A stretch of DNA of 64,000 bases from Olleya sp. Bg11-27 (GCF_002831645.1 NZ_CP025117.1:1-64000), one strand, 5' to 3'. Positions 9,570 to 18,710 are shown, counted from the stretch's first letter. A program made the numbers and translations. The notes: generated from the sequence alone by a model not told the origin.

Positions 9570-9749
9570 TTATGAGGGTAAATTCTTTAGAAAATTTTTA
9601 GATAAAAATTTATAGTACCAATTTCTATTAGACAGCTTTACACCCATTTGTCTTGACGCTTTAATTTTAGACAGCACACCAAGGCTTCTTATAACCACTA
9701 CAATTACAAGTGCTAAAATTAAAAATATCATCAAACTTAAAAATGTCAT
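9570..9749 (-). CDS. Small membrane protein (59 aa)
   Basis: An ATG-started frame of 59 codons is found by direct translation. The protein begins MTFLSLMIFLILALVIVVVI, one strong transmembrane helix. It then turns basic (RSLGVLSKIKASRQ..., ...NRNWYYKFLSKNFLKN). The positive-inside rule predicts N-out/C-in topology. The stop lies 14 bases from the shared terminator, which supports it being a real transcript end. There is no family I recognise and no clear promoter box. It could be chance, but hydrophobic-then-basic order, clean ATG and terminator placement argue for a gene. Confidence 0.55.
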   Translation of the reverse strand: MTFLSLMIFLILALVIVVVIRSLGVLSKIKASRQMGVKLSNRNWYYKFLSKNFLKNLPS

Positions 9750-9890
9750 AGATCTGTGCTCTAAATTATCTTATAATAAAATTAGTACACTAAGAACTAT
9801 TTACCAATTGAAAACTCTTAATGTTATTTGAAATTCGATTACAAGCTACTTTTAAAGGATAAAAACCTCAAAAATTGAATAAAACACTAT

Positions 9891-10463
9891 TTAATCAGCT
9901 GCTTTTTGCTTCTCCACATAAGTTCCTATTGGCACATCGTTAATAAAAACATCCTCTAATACGGAGTGTCCATGTTTAACATAAACCAATCCATACGTAT
10001 TATTTACCAAACCCTGTCTACTCGCTTTTCTATAAGCCATTTCAGCTGGATAAGCTTTACTTTCTTCCATATAAAACCTACCAAAAGGTAGCCTAAACTG
10101 AATAACCTTACTCTTTTGGTAATACCCGTAAGTTTTAGCAATCACAAAATCGTCATCAGTATTTGTTTTAAACGGGCTTACCGATTTTACTGCAGCATAA
10201 CCTAGGCTATCCGTTTTTAGATAGACATAAATATCACTGTTATTTTCCCATAATGTATCTGCAGTTACAGCTTTATTCATATCAAAAGACAAAGTGATGT
10301 ATTTCCCTCTAAAAGGATCTGTTGGATCAATGGGACGCGTTTTAAATTTATAAGCTGTTCCCGAATTTAAAACAGATTGGTTTCTAAAAACCATGGCAGC
10401 AGGCACACTTAATTGAATTAAAGCCAAAACCACAAAAAGTATAAATAGATATATTGTTTTCAT
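9891..10463 (-). CDS. GDYXXLXY-family membrane-anchored protein
   Basis: The protein has 190 residues. An N-terminal helix (about 5-25) is followed by a soluble domain containing RPIDPTDPFRGKYITLSFDMN, the characteristic region of the GDYXXLXY family (PF14345). Here the namesake motif reads GKYITLSF, so the Asp is replaced by Lys and the final Tyr by Phe. The family has no known biochemical function. It lies one base after the stop of the DUF2157 gene and is surely co-transcribed with it; the two families commonly occur as a pair. It probably faces the periplasm. Confidence 0.7.
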   Translation of the reverse strand: MKTIYLFILFVVLALIQLSVPAAMVFRNQSVLNSGTAYKFKTRPIDPTDPFRGKYITLSFDMNKAVTADTLWENNSDIYVYLKTDSLGYAAVKSVSPFKTNTDDDFVIAKTYGYYQKSKVIQFRLPFGRFYMEESKAYPAEMAYRKASRQGLVNNTYGLVYVKHGHSVLEDVFINDVPIGTYVEKQKAAD

Positions 10464-10464
10464 C

Positions 10465-11754
10465 TTAATTGTTTAAAGATTTATTTTGATTTGATTTCTG
10501 TTTTTTAAGCATGACGTAATTTGTGCTAAAGAAACCGACTCCTATAGTTATGAATAATAAGCCACGAATAACAAAGCTCATATTTGTATCAAAAAACCTA
10601 AAACTTATTAAACCTGTAATAATTAATAATCCATAGTTTAAGATTCCGAAGTGACATTTATCCACTCCCGTTTTTACTGTCGCAATACCTAAAGCAAGTA
10701 TTAGGAAGTTAATTAACACTAGTCCTGCATTTGCATAATAACTACTAATTATAAAAACAATTAAGTATAATGCGAATACATATCGAAATAAGTTAAATGG
10801 TTTTAAGCTATCTTCTATGTGACTATAGACTAGAGTTACTACTGTAAGCGTGATCAAAAGTATTGGAACGTAAAAACTTGATGCACTGTAATACTCATAA
10901 TTAAAGTCTCCCGACCAATATCTATGAAAAGACGCTAAAAGAAGTGTAACAACTACACCAAGAGATCCAATTGCCAAGTAACCGTTTTTTCTCAATTTTA
11001 GATTTTTAAAAATAGGTAATTCCCCAATATTGTAAAGCAACCCAAAAAACAATATAAAAACCAGATACAAAATACTGCTTGAAACCTCTAAAAAAGCTCC
11101 AAATGTAATGGTCAAACTTAATGGAAATAACCAATTAAGTAAAGAAAACCCGTTAGAAGCTGCTTCATTTTTAATGACGTTATAATAAAAAGGAAGTACA
11201 CCAACTAACATAACCAAATACAACCATGGTATCTGTCCATTACCAAAATACCCAATTAAACAAGCATAATAAGTTGCAAAAACAAGATGTAATATTGCTA
11301 ACACTTTTGATTTAAGCAAATAAACTAAAGGCAAACAAAGCACAATCCATGTTAATAAATAGCGTTCTAAACTGCCAGGTACATTATAAATCTGACCAAT
11401 TAATGCGATTGCTGCCCCTACTCCAAAAAACAGAAAGACCCCTGATGCTTCTTTCCACACCTGACTCTTCTTTTTAAAAATCGAAAAACCAACTAGCAAT
11501 TGTCCAATTACCAAAGGGATAAAAGCCAATACCGTTTTGACCATCTTAGGCAAATATTCCCAATTATGGGCAAATAGTAATATTATTCCGGATCCTATTA
11601 ATAGAGATCCCAAAACAGCAAACAGTACAAATAACCTATTAGGTGCTTTGGCTTCTTTAGATTCAAAGTAGCGCTCTATCCGTAATGCAGTGTCTTCAGA
11701 TATTATCTGATTTTTTAGTAATTCTGGTAATGTCTTTACAAATTTTGTGCTCAT
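10465..11754 (-). CDS. DUF2157 multi-pass membrane protein
   Basis: The protein has 429 residues. A cytoplasmic N-terminus of about 45 residues (LPELLKNQIISEDTALRIERYFE) matches the DUF2157 start. About a dozen hydrophobic segments follow, including the signature LFVLFAVLGSLLIGSGIILLFAHNWE at about 41-66, which I recognise as the conserved 'G-LLIG-G-----A-NW' block. Function is unknown. It forms a two-gene operon with the GDYXXLXY protein downstream. A possible leader hairpin (11783-11810) between it and the next upstream gene separates it from that gene. Confidence 0.75.
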   Translation of the reverse strand: MSTKFVKTLPELLKNQIISEDTALRIERYFESKEAKAPNRLFVLFAVLGSLLIGSGIILLFAHNWEYLPKMVKTVLAFIPLVIGQLLVGFSIFKKKSQVWKEASGVFLFFGVGAAIALIGQIYNVPGSLERYLLTWIVLCLPLVYLLKSKVLAILHLVFATYYACLIGYFGNGQIPWLYLVMLVGVLPFYYNVIKNEAASNGFSLLNWLFPLSLTITFGAFLEVSSSILYLVFILFFGLLYNIGELPIFKNLKLRKNGYLAIGSLGVVVTLLLASFHRYWSGDFNYEYYSASSFYVPILLITLTVVTLVYSHIEDSLKPFNLFRYVFALYLIVFIISSYYANAGLVLINFLILALGIATVKTGVDKCHFGILNYGLLIITGLISFRFFDTNMSFVIRGLLFITIGVGFFSTNYVMLKKQKSNQNKSLNN

Positions 11755-11782
11755 TTTTAATGGTTTTAATTAATTTTAGTTT

Positions 11783-11810
11783 AAAACCTCGTAACACAGG
11801 TCACGAGGCT
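11783..11810 (-). terminator. Hairpin terminator after the YiaA-like gene
   Basis: CCTCGT (11787-11792) pairs with ACGAGG (11803-11808). On the minus strand the stem is followed by TTTTAA. It lies between the YiaA-like gene and DUF2157. Confidence 0.55.
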
Positions 11811-11851
11811 TTAGGTTAATCATCACATTAACCAATCATCAAAACAAAACA

Positions 11852-12334
11852 TTAAACATTGTCTGTTTTCTCATTTGCTAAAAAGGCAATATCACGCGTA
11901 TTTTTTTGCACCGCAATAGCAGCAAAAAGACTTAAGGTAAATGACATTCCATAAAACCCTTTTTCGCTAAGTACTAAATCTGCGTTCCACAATCCAATAA
12001 CTAATAACGCGATTGCTGCAACAGAAGTAAACCAACTTATGCCGTAATAAATTTCAGTTACTGGTATATTTTCAAGCTTATCTCTCACGGATTTCTGTAC
12101 AGATATTACAGAGAATAATCCAAACAGTAAGATTGTAAAATAATACCCTTTTTCATTTAGAACCATATTTGCATTCCATAATCCAATGCAATAAGAAACC
12201 ATACCAAGACATAAAGCTGCCCAAGATGCTCCTACAAATGCTGGCGTGGGTTTTGTATTATATGTTGTTACCTTTTTTTTTGACTTTCTAGACTTTTGGT
12301 CTTCATTAATTGAAACTGTTGTTTGATAATCCAT
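11852..12334 (-). CDS. YiaA/YiaB-type inner-membrane protein, duplicated
   Basis: The protein has 160 residues from the ATG at 12334. A frame start at 12382 would add 16 hydrophobic residues unlike the family. After a Lys/Ser-rich cytoplasmic N-terminus it contains the two-helix YiaAB unit twice: '[19 protein letters not shown]' in the first and '[19 protein letters not shown]' in the second, each followed by a hydrophobic helix and a QK-basic end. It therefore has four predicted membrane helices formed by internal duplication. Function is unknown. A single-gene unit on the minus strand is likely, ending in the 11783-11810 hairpin. Confidence 0.75.
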   Translation of the reverse strand: MDYQTTVSINEDQKSRKSKKKVTTYNTKPTPAFVGASWAALCLGMVSYCIGLWNANMVLNEKGYYFTILLFGLFSVISVQKSVRDKLENIPVTEIYYGISWFTSVAAIALLVIGLWNADLVLSEKGFYGMSFTLSLFAAIAVQKNTRDIAFLANEKTDNV

Positions 12335-12421
12335 ACTATTTTTGTTTTTGATAATTATTATATAAAATAAAGCGTAAGACATTTTGTCCTAAATTGATAA
12401 GACGGATAAAACTAATTTGTT

Positions 12422-12580
12422 TTAGACACCTAGATAACTCACCTTACTTCCTGTATGATTACTTAAATCTGCAACATAAGATTGATAGCTGTCTATTAAA
12501 TAATCTTGAATCTCCATTCTGTTAGCTAGTAATACGCTAAAAAACAAAACGATAAGTGTTGCTTTAAAAAATGTTTTCAT
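12422..12580 (-). CDS. Small secreted or membrane peptide (52 aa)
   Basis: Direct translation gives MKTFFKATLIVLFFSVLLAN followed by a polar tail (RMEIQDYLIDSYQSY...). The first 20 residues look like a signal peptide or a single transmembrane anchor. The start is ATG, and a near-match promoter box (CATCTTTG on the minus strand, 12614-12607) lies 26 bases upstream. I know of no family. It would be a 30-residue mature peptide if cleaved. The stop is 40 bases before the neighbouring YiaA-like frame, so the two could be co-transcribed. Confidence 0.5.
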   Translation of the reverse strand: MKTFFKATLIVLFFSVLLANRMEIQDYLIDSYQSYVADLSNHTGSKVSYLGV

Positions 12581-12606
12581 GATGTTTTGATTTGTTGATT
12601 ATAGGA

Positions 12607-12614
12607 CAAAGATG
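12607..12614 (-). promoter_or_regulatory. Near-match -7 box for the 52-aa peptide
   Basis: Minus-strand CATCTTTG, one mismatch to TAnnTTTG, 26 bases upstream of the ATG at 12580. Confidence 0.35.
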
Positions 12615-12731
12615 CAACGGGTAGACAGTTCTATAAAAACAGATTTAAAATAAAACTGACGATATATTTTAGAATAAAAATAGAATTAACCCAATATAAA
12701 AGGTTATTTTTAACTAAATAATGACGATTAA

Positions 12732-14246
12732 ATGACTGATTTAAATAACTTAATTTCTACATTTTCTAATGAAGAACAACAACAGTTTATAACATTTCTA
12801 GAAAAAAAGAACAAAAGAAGCGATACCAAAAACGTACAACTCTACAAGTTACTTCAAGATAAAGACATGGACACATATACCATTTGTAATATGCTTTATG
12901 GTAGTCAGAAAAAAGGAGCCTATCATGCCTTAAGAAAACGTTTATATCAATCTGTTATAGATTTTATAGCCAACAAACATCTGGCAGACGAGAGTACTAT
13001 AGAAATGCAATTAATAAAACTACTAATCACCGCTAGAGCCTGCCTTACTAAAAAACAATACAAAACAGCCTATAAATTATTAGCGAAAGCTGAAGCAATA
13101 GCAATAGAACATGCTTTATTTTCTATTTTGAATGAAATTTATCACACAAAAATTCAATATTCCTACTCACAACCACAAGATAAACTAGAACATTACATTA
13201 CTGCTTTTAAAAGTAATCAACATAATGCTTATATAGAAGATCAGCTAAACATTGTCTATGCTAAAATCAGACAAACATTAAACAACATAAACTATAAAGG
13301 TGCCGTCTTAGATCTAGAAACATTATTAAACAATACTCTGGAAGAGCATAATATAAATCTAGAAAATGCCATTACATTTAAAGCACTATATCAAATTATA
13401 AGTATTGTTAGCTTATCCGCTTTTGTAACCAATGACTATTATAAAATAGAATCCTTTTTACTAAAACATTATACTACTCTAAAATCATACAAAAACCGAG
13501 AGAAACAAACTTATTATCACATTCAGATACTATATATGATTGCCAATACTTTATTTAGGAACAAAAAATTTAACCAAGCTTGGATGTACTTGAATGCAAT
13601 GGAAACACAATTAAAGAGTAATCAAAAAAAACACTACAATACCTTTATATTAAAACACAACCTATTAAAAGGTTTGACATTTAATTACACCAACCAACAA
13701 ACAGAAGCTATTGCCTTACTAGAAAAAAGCACTAAACTAAAACATCAAGATATAGAAAACCAATTAGACATCCACTTATGCTTAATCATGACCCATGTAC
13801 AACATGACGACTACAAAAAAGCAAATCAAATTATAGCCACTTTTTATCATACCGATGCTTATTACGAAACTAAAGCAGGAAAAGAATGGGTTATTAAAAA
13901 AAACTTAATAGACATTATAATACAAATAGAATTAGAGAACATCGATTTAGTAGACTCTAGACTACGTAGTTTTAAACGACAATACTACTCCTATTTAAAA
14001 CAAATTAATCAAAATCGAGTTATCACGTATTTAAGCTTTGTCGAGTTATACTTTAAAGACCCAAATATTGTAACGACTACAACATTTAAGGCTAGAATAG
14101 AAAGTGCTTTTATTTGGGTTGACGCCCAACAAGAAGACATTTTCGTAATGAGTTTTTACGCTTGGTTAAAAAGCAAAATGGAAAACAAACCGCTATACAA
14201 CACCACTTTAGAACTTGTAGAAATGGCGAAAACCAATGTTAATTAA
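12732..14246 (+). CDS. Helical-repeat (TPR-like) protein, unknown function
   Basis: The protein has 504 residues with no signal peptide or membrane segment. It is predicted to be almost entirely alpha-helical, with TPR-like stretches (for example KTAYKLLAKAEAIAIEHALFSILNEIYHTK, FNQAWMYLNAMETQLKSNQKKHYN, NQQTEAIALLEKSTKLKHQDIENQLDIHLCLIM, in consecutive 34-40 residue steps). The N-terminus (LISTFSNEEQQQFITFLEKKNKR) resembles a small helical regulatory module. It is Lys/Asn/Gln-rich like its neighbours. A protein-protein interaction role is the most I would infer. It precedes two small secreted proteins but with 79 bases between, so a shared operon is uncertain. Confidence 0.55.
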   Translation: MTDLNNLISTFSNEEQQQFITFLEKKNKRSDTKNVQLYKLLQDKDMDTYTICNMLYGSQKKGAYHALRKRLYQSVIDFIANKHLADESTIEMQLIKLLITARACLTKKQYKTAYKLLAKAEAIAIEHALFSILNEIYHTKIQYSYSQPQDKLEHYITAFKSNQHNAYIEDQLNIVYAKIRQTLNNINYKGAVLDLETLLNNTLEEHNINLENAITFKALYQIISIVSLSAFVTNDYYKIESFLLKHYTTLKSYKNREKQTYYHIQILYMIANTLFRNKKFNQAWMYLNAMETQLKSNQKKHYNTFILKHNLLKGLTFNYTNQQTEAIALLEKSTKLKHQDIENQLDIHLCLIMTHVQHDDYKKANQIIATFYHTDAYYETKAGKEWVIKKNLIDIIIQIELENIDLVDSRLRSFKRQYYSYLKQINQNRVITYLSFVELYFKDPNIVTTTTFKARIESAFIWVDAQQEDIFVMSFYAWLKSKMENKPLYNTTLELVEMAKTNVN

Positions 14247-14325
14247 AAGCTAAAAAACAAGCACTTATTAAACCTTTTAGAAAATAGCTGGTCTTAGAAG
14301 TATAACAATTTAAAATAAGATACAA

Positions 14326-14823
14326 ATGAAAAAATTAGCAATACTAGCATTAGCTTTAATTACATTTCAAGCAAATGCACAAGATAACAGTAGCGAAAAA
14401 CGTCAAGAAAACAAAAAAGAACGTATGGAAAAACGTATGAAACTTGAACCAAAAGAAATGGCAGAGTTAAAAACTAAAAAAATGACTTTGCATTTAGATT
14501 TAACAGAAGCACAACAAACAAAAGTTATGGCTTTAAATTTAGAAAATGCAAAGCAAAGAAAAGAGCACTTAAAAAAGCATGCCGACAAAAAAGACGACTC
14601 TGAAAAAGCAAAACCAAGTAAAGAAGAAAAACTTAAAAGAATGAATGCTAAATTAGATGCACAAATAGCAACTAAAAAGCAAATGAAGGATATCTTAAAT
14701 GCTGACCAATATGAAAAGTGGGAAAAATCAGAAATGAAAAGAAACCATGGACGTAAGCATAATAAAAAAGGCGAAAGAAAACACGGAAAAGGTGAGAAAA
14801 ATAGTACTGAAATTGATGAATAA
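14326..14823 (+). CDS. Spy/CpxP-like secreted charged protein
   Basis: The protein has 165 residues. A signal peptide (cleavage after ...QANAQ, near 19) is followed by a very charged helical protein. It carries an LTXXQ-type element, LDLTEAQQTKVMAL, and a second one, ILNADQYEKWEK. These are hallmarks of Spy/CpxP-like periplasmic proteins and of Bacteroidota DUF4890 proteins. The C-terminus is Lys/His-rich (KRNHGRKHNKKGERKHGKG), which could bind metal or nucleic acid; that is inference. Role: periplasmic chaperone or envelope-stress sensor by family analogy. It ends in a strong terminator. Confidence 0.65.
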   Translation: MKKLAILALALITFQANAQDNSSEKRQENKKERMEKRMKLEPKEMAELKTKKMTLHLDLTEAQQTKVMALNLENAKQRKEHLKKHADKKDDSEKAKPSKEEKLKRMNAKLDAQIATKKQMKDILNADQYEKWEKSEMKRNHGRKHNKKGERKHGKGEKNSTEIDE

Positions 14824-14847
14824 TTAAGAAATATTTACATTTTAAGG

Positions 14848-14884
14848 AAAAAAGACGCTGATTATCTATTCAGCGTCTTTTTTA
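14848..14884 (+). terminator. Rho-independent terminator
   Basis: AAAAAAGACGCTG and CAGCGTCTTTTTT arms around a short AT loop, 24 bases after the stop codon. Confidence 0.9.
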
Positions 14885-14943
14885 TTTGCGATTATTAAAC
14901 TAAAAGTGTTACTTTGAAAGTATAATTAATTAACTCTTACACA

Positions 14944-15300
14944 ATGAAAAAAATAATTACGCTTTGTCTTTTTGTATTTGGTTTATTTTTAGCAACTAAC
15001 ACTGCTAGCGCACAACAAAAATTTAGTGCAGAAGTCACTACTGCAGCACTAACAAAAACGGTTGAGCTTGGCAAAGCTTTAAAAGCGAACAAACCTACTC
15101 AAGAATTAATGTATCCTGCATTTCAAGAATTTTATACAAAATCAGAAACACTAAACAATTCATTAGAGTCAGGTACAAGTGAATATAGCGCTTTAGAAAA
15201 GAAAATCAACGATCGTTTATCTTCACAAATGAATGAAGTACTTAATGACGAACAATACACTAAGTATTTAGAATTATCAGGTAATTCTCAAACAGAATAA
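14944..15300 (+). CDS. Small secreted protein, Spy-like
   Basis: The protein has 118 residues. It has a signal peptide ending ...ASAQ (about 24) and a helical mature part ending EVLNDEQYTKYLELSG. That last segment resembles the second LTXXQ-like element of the preceding protein (ILNADQYEKWEK). I infer the two are distant relatives with a related periplasmic role, but this one lacks the strongly charged body. It is separately terminated on both sides, so it is its own transcription unit. Confidence 0.55.
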   Translation: MKKIITLCLFVFGLFLATNTASAQQKFSAEVTTAALTKTVELGKALKANKPTQELMYPAFQEFYTKSETLNNSLESGTSEYSALEKKINDRLSSQMNEVLNDEQYTKYLELSGNSQTE

Positions 15301-15318
15301 TTTAGTCTTAGTACATAT

Positions 15319-15358
15319 AAAAAAAGCCGATTATAAATTTATAATCGGCTTTTTTTAA
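15319..15358. terminator. Bidirectional terminator
   Basis: A-run, AGCCGATTATAAA stem with its perfect complement and a T-run, between the small secreted protein and the convergent hemL. Confidence 0.92.
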
Positions 15359-15374
15359 TGTCTAATATTTTCTA

Positions 15375-16652
15375 TTAACTAAAGACAGCTTCACAAGCTG
15401 CAATCGTTTTATCTAAATCATCATATGATAGCGCATCATTTAAAAACCAACTTTCAAAAGCACTTGGCGCCAAATAAATACCTTGATTAAGCATCCCATG
15501 GAAAAAAGTTTTAAATGTTTCGTTATTTCCTTTAGCAGACGTTTCAAAATCCACAACCTGACCTTCACTAAAGTGGACAGACATCATAGATCCTAATCTG
15601 TTTATAGTATGCGTTACGTTTAATCGTTCTAAAACCTCAGCAATACCTTTATGTAGGTATTCTGTTTTCTTAGCTAAACTTGAAAACACATCACCTGTAT
15701 TTAAAGCTTCTAACATTGCCAATCCTGCAGCCATAGCTAATGGATTACCACTTAATGTTCCTGCTTGATATACTGGTCCTAAGGGTGCTAAATGATTCAT
15801 GATTTCAGCCTTAGCTGCAAAAGCACCTACAGGCAAACCACCTCCTATTACTTTACCAAAACACACAATATCTGCTTTAATACCTAATAATTCTTGCGCT
15901 CCACCTTTAGCTAATCTAAATCCGGTCATAACCTCATCAAATACCAATAAAATATTATTAGCATCACACAATTGTCTTAACCCTTCTAAAAAACCTGCTT
16001 TTGGAGGAATACACCCCATATTACCAGCCACTGGCTCAATTATAATACAAGCTATTTCGTTTTTATTCGCTTCAATTAAAGCTTCAACATTTGCTAAATC
16101 ATTATACTTAGCCAATAATGTATCCTTAGCGGTACCTTGAGTTACTCCTGGACTATTTGGTGATCCAAAAGTTACTGCACCACTACCCGCTTGTATTAAA
16201 AACGAATCTGAATGCCCATGATAACAACCAGCAAATTTTATAATCTTATCCTTATTAGTAAAGCCTCGTGCTAATCTGACAGCACTCATACAAGCTTCTG
16301 TACCTGAATTAACAAAACGAATCTTATCAATATTAGGAACCATAGATACTGCTAACTCCGCAATTTTGGTTTCAATTTCAGTTGGCATACCAAAAGAGGT
16401 TCCTTTTTTAGCTTTATCAATAACTGCATCAACCACTGGTTTGTGTGCGTGACCTAAAATCATTGGCCCCCAAGAAGCAATATAATCTATTAATTGGTTA
16501 CCGTCTTCGTCATACAAATAAGCCCCTTTTGCTTCTTTTACAAAAATAGGCGTTCCACCTACTGCTTTAAATGCACGGACTGGAGAGTTTACACCTCCAG
16601 GAATTACTTTCTCTGCTTCTGCAAACAAAGCGCTACTTCGTTTATAAATCAT
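15375..16652 (-). CDS. hemL: Glutamate-1-semialdehyde 2,1-aminomutase
   Basis: The enzyme has 425 residues and is PLP-dependent. It makes 5-aminolevulinate, the first heme/tetrapyrrole precursor of the C5 pathway. Visible marks are [13 protein letters not shown] at the N-terminus, NSGTEA (115-120), YHGHSD, the PLP-aspartate segment [10 protein letters not shown] (237-246), and the Schiff-base lysine K267 in [11 protein letters not shown]. Length is normal. It is the last gene of a leftward operon; the glucosaminidase gene ends 5 bases upstream. No other hem gene is in the window. Confidence 0.96.
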   Translation of the reverse strand: MIYKRSSALFAEAEKVIPGGVNSPVRAFKAVGGTPIFVKEAKGAYLYDEDGNQLIDYIASWGPMILGHAHKPVVDAVIDKAKKGTSFGMPTEIETKIAELAVSMVPNIDKIRFVNSGTEACMSAVRLARGFTNKDKIIKFAGCYHGHSDSFLIQAGSGAVTFGSPNSPGVTQGTAKDTLLAKYNDLANVEALIEANKNEIACIIIEPVAGNMGCIPPKAGFLEGLRQLCDANNILLVFDEVMTGFRLAKGGAQELLGIKADIVCFGKVIGGGLPVGAFAAKAEIMNHLAPLGPVYQAGTLSGNPLAMAAGLAMLEALNTGDVFSSLAKKTEYLHKGIAEVLERLNVTHTINRLGSMMSVHFSEGQVVDFETSAKGNNETFKTFFHGMLNQGIYLAPSAFESWFLNDALSYDDLDKTIAACEAVFS

Positions 16653-16657
16653 AAACC

Positions 16658-17467
16658 TTAATAATCTTTTGGAATTGGTTTTACAAATAAAATCTGTCCT
16701 ATGAACAAATTATTGTCTTCTAAACTATTTAATTCTTTTAATTCGGTAACAGAAATATTATATCTTTTAGAGATTGAATATAACGTGTCCCCTTTTATAA
16801 CTGAATGCTTATCGTTAGTTGTTATTTCTTTACCTAAAACATCTGCATCAAAACGATACAACTGGTAACGTTCTATTAAGCTAATTAATTTATTTGGATA
16901 TTTTCTATCGGTTGCATAACCAGCAGCTCTTAATCCTTTTGCCCAACCCTGATAATCGTCCTTTTCTAAGTCAAATAATTTTGAATACCGTTTACGTTCT
17001 GCTAAAAACAAAGAATGGTCTCTAAACGAGTATTTTGCATTTTTATATTTACGGAAACATTCTTGTGACGCATCATCATCATGATAAATTTTAGCGCCTT
17101 CCCAATTATGGCACTTAATACCAAAGTGATTATTTGCTTCTACAGATAAACGTCCTTGTCCAGAGCCAGATTCCAAAATACCTTGCGCTAAAGTAATACT
17201 TGCGGGTACTCTATATTTAATCATTTCATCTTTAGCAATATCACTAAATACCGCTATATACTCTTCAGTCTTGTTAGCATAGACTTCAGGCGTTTCTTTT
17301 CTAACGTCTTCTTCTACAACACCAACCGGCTTTTCCTTCTCTTTTTCTTTTTTCTTTCGATCTACTTTAACGGTTCTTTGCTTTCCTTTTTTTGTTGTTA
17401 CCTTTTTTGAAGATCCACAACTAACAATTAACAATGTTAAACAAAGAATGGTAATTATTTTTTTCAT
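16658..17467 (-). CDS. LysM-containing glucosaminidase lipoprotein
   Basis: The protein has 269 residues. It starts with a lipoprotein signal (LIVSC, Cys17), then a Lys-rich linker (20-50). A glucosaminidase (FlgJ-like, PF01832) domain follows at about 70-205, with the catalytic Glu99 in [11 protein letters not shown] and the signature [14 protein letters not shown]. The C-terminal LysM domain (about 221-265: [25 protein letters not shown]) binds peptidoglycan. It would cut or remodel the cell wall from a membrane anchor. It is translated almost coupled with hemL (5-base gap) and the upstream PLP enzyme gene (3-base gap). Confidence 0.88.
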   Translation of the reverse strand: MKKIITILCLTLLIVSCGSSKKVTTKKGKQRTVKVDRKKKEKEKEKPVGVVEEDVRKETPEVYANKTEEYIAVFSDIAKDEMIKYRVPASITLAQGILESGSGQGRLSVEANNHFGIKCHNWEGAKIYHDDDASQECFRKYKNAKYSFRDHSLFLAERKRYSKLFDLEKDDYQGWAKGLRAAGYATDRKYPNKLISLIERYQLYRFDADVLGKEITTNDKHSVIKGDTLYSISKRYNISVTELKELNSLEDNNLFIGQILFVKPIPKDY

Positions 17468-17470
17468 TTA

Positions 17471-18382
17471 CTATAAAATTAATTGTTGCTGTTTTTGTTT
17501 TAGCCTTTTATTCATACCAACTATACCTTGTAAACCACCCGTATGAATCATTAAAATTTTTGAATAGGGTTTAAAAAAACCTGATTGTATTAGCTCAAAA
17601 ATTCCAAACATCATTTTCCCGGTATACACTGGATCTAAGGCGATGTTGTGTTGTTTTTTAAATGTATTAATAAACGATACCAAGTCTGTATTTATTTTAG
17701 CGTATCCACCAAAATGATAATCGGTTATTAATTGCCAGTTTTTCTGTTTTGCAAATTTACTAATATCTTCTTTTAAAAAGTCGCCTTTTAAAGCCGAAAA
17801 ACCTAAAACTTGCTGATTAATTCCAGAACTATTGATTAATCCCGCTAAGGTACCACCCGTCCCCACAGAAGAACAGATATAATCAAAATGATCGTCTGCT
17901 TTAGTTAAAATCTCTTCGCATCCTTTTATAGCCAAATCATTAGTCCCACCTTCCGGTATTTGATAAAAATCACCAAATTCCCTTTTCAATTTATCTAGAA
18001 TGGATTGTGTTCCTTTTAATCTAAACAATTCTCTACTAATAAACTTAAAAGTCATACCGCAAGATTGCGCAAACTTTAGCGTAGGGTTGTCCAAAATCTT
18101 ATCTCTCAATTCCTCTCCTCTTATAATCCCTATTGTTTTAAATCCAAAAACACGGCCAGCCTCTGCTGTGGCCGCAATATGATTAGAAAATGCACCTCCA
18201 AATGTCAATAAAGTATCATGATTATGTTGTTCCGCGAAAGCGATATTATACTTTAACTTTCTATACTTATTTCCAGAAATAATGGGATGGATTAAATCTT
18301 CTCGTTTTAGGTGTAATGAAACCGAACTCTTAAAAGGGAGTTCTATGTTTTGGTTTACACTAAGTTCAGGCTTAAATTTCAT
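17471..18382 (-). CDS. ACC deaminase/D-cysteine desulfhydrase-like PLP enzyme
   Basis: The protein has 303 residues and is a fold-type II PLP enzyme. The likely Schiff-base lysine is K39 in ISGNKYRKLKYN. TFGGAFSNHIAATA (PLP-phosphate and ring contacts), the SVGTGGT loop and HTGGLQG near the C-terminus are all in place. Family members either open 1-aminocyclopropane-1-carboxylate or desulfhydrate D-cysteine; the sequence alone does not decide. It is cytoplasmic. The start overlaps the end of the upstream zincin-like gene by 11 bases. The codons at residues 47-51 contain one copy of the dispersed GC-rich word (18230-18245). Confidence 0.8.
   Translation of the reverse strand: MKFKPELSVNQNIELPFKSSVSLHLKREDLIHPIISGNKYRKLKYNIAFAEQHNHDTLLTFGGAFSNHIAATAEAGRVFGFKTIGIIRGEELRDKILDNPTLKFAQSCGMTFKFISRELFRLKGTQSILDKLKREFGDFYQIPEGGTNDLAIKGCEEILTKADDHFDYICSSVGTGGTLAGLINSSGINQQVLGFSALKGDFLKEDISKFAKQKNWQLITDYHFGGYAKINTDLVSFINTFKKQHNIALDPVYTGKMMFGIFELIQSGFFKPYSKILMIHTGGLQGIVGMNKRLKQKQQQLIL
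18230..18245 (+). repeat. Dispersed 16-base word, copy 1
   Basis: TTCCGCGAAAGCGATA, identical to the copies at 36307-36322 and 50181-50196. Here it lies inside a minus-strand gene and encodes Ile-Ala-Phe-Ala-Glu in the reverse direction. Confidence 0.7.
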
Positions 18383-18710
18383 GCTTGCTAAGATACTTTA
18401 AAAATCGCATAAATGGTCTTGATTTTAGATAGTCTAAATTAGCATCGTTACAATATGCTTCTCGTTCGAAACTAATATTCTTATAGGCCAAGAACCCGTT
18501 TTTATATTTCACAAGATTAATTAAAAACGCTATTCCATACCAAATATAAAATGGAAGTATTAGCATTTCTAGTTGCTGTCTAAGATGAATTCTTTCATGA
18601 TTAATAAGTGTTTCACACTGTTTTAGAGCTTTGTTTTTTAAAAAGATAAACGGAAACACGGTCATACCAGTATAACCTTTGGGTACTAAATACTTGGACA
18701 CTATTATCAT
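18372..18710 (-). CDS. Small HExxH membrane protein (M56-like)
   Basis: The protein has 112 residues. NHERIHLRQQLE contains HExxH (His38, Glu39, His42). It is followed by one hydrophobic helix (about 50-67, LILPFYIWYGIAFLINLV) and then FEREAYCND, where Glu82 or Glu84 could be the third zinc ligand. This order (HExxH, membrane helix, E-x-E-A-x-x-D) resembles the core of M56/BlaR1-type membrane zinc peptidases, but here stands alone without the other helices or a sensor domain. It is the first gene of the operon leading to hemL. It could be a minimal peptidase or a non-catalytic metal-binding relative. Confidence 0.6.
   Translation of the reverse strand: MIIVSKYLVPKGYTGMTVFPFIFLKNKALKQCETLINHERIHLRQQLEMLILPFYIWYGIAFLINLVKYKNGFLAYKNISFEREAYCNDANLDYLKSRPFMRFLKYLSKHEI

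Noticed and set aside
15799-16140. A 113-codon open frame on the + strand inside hemL
   Set aside because: It lies wholly within a strongly recognised hemL on the other strand, has no promoter or ribosome-binding site, and codes for an unlikely composition.
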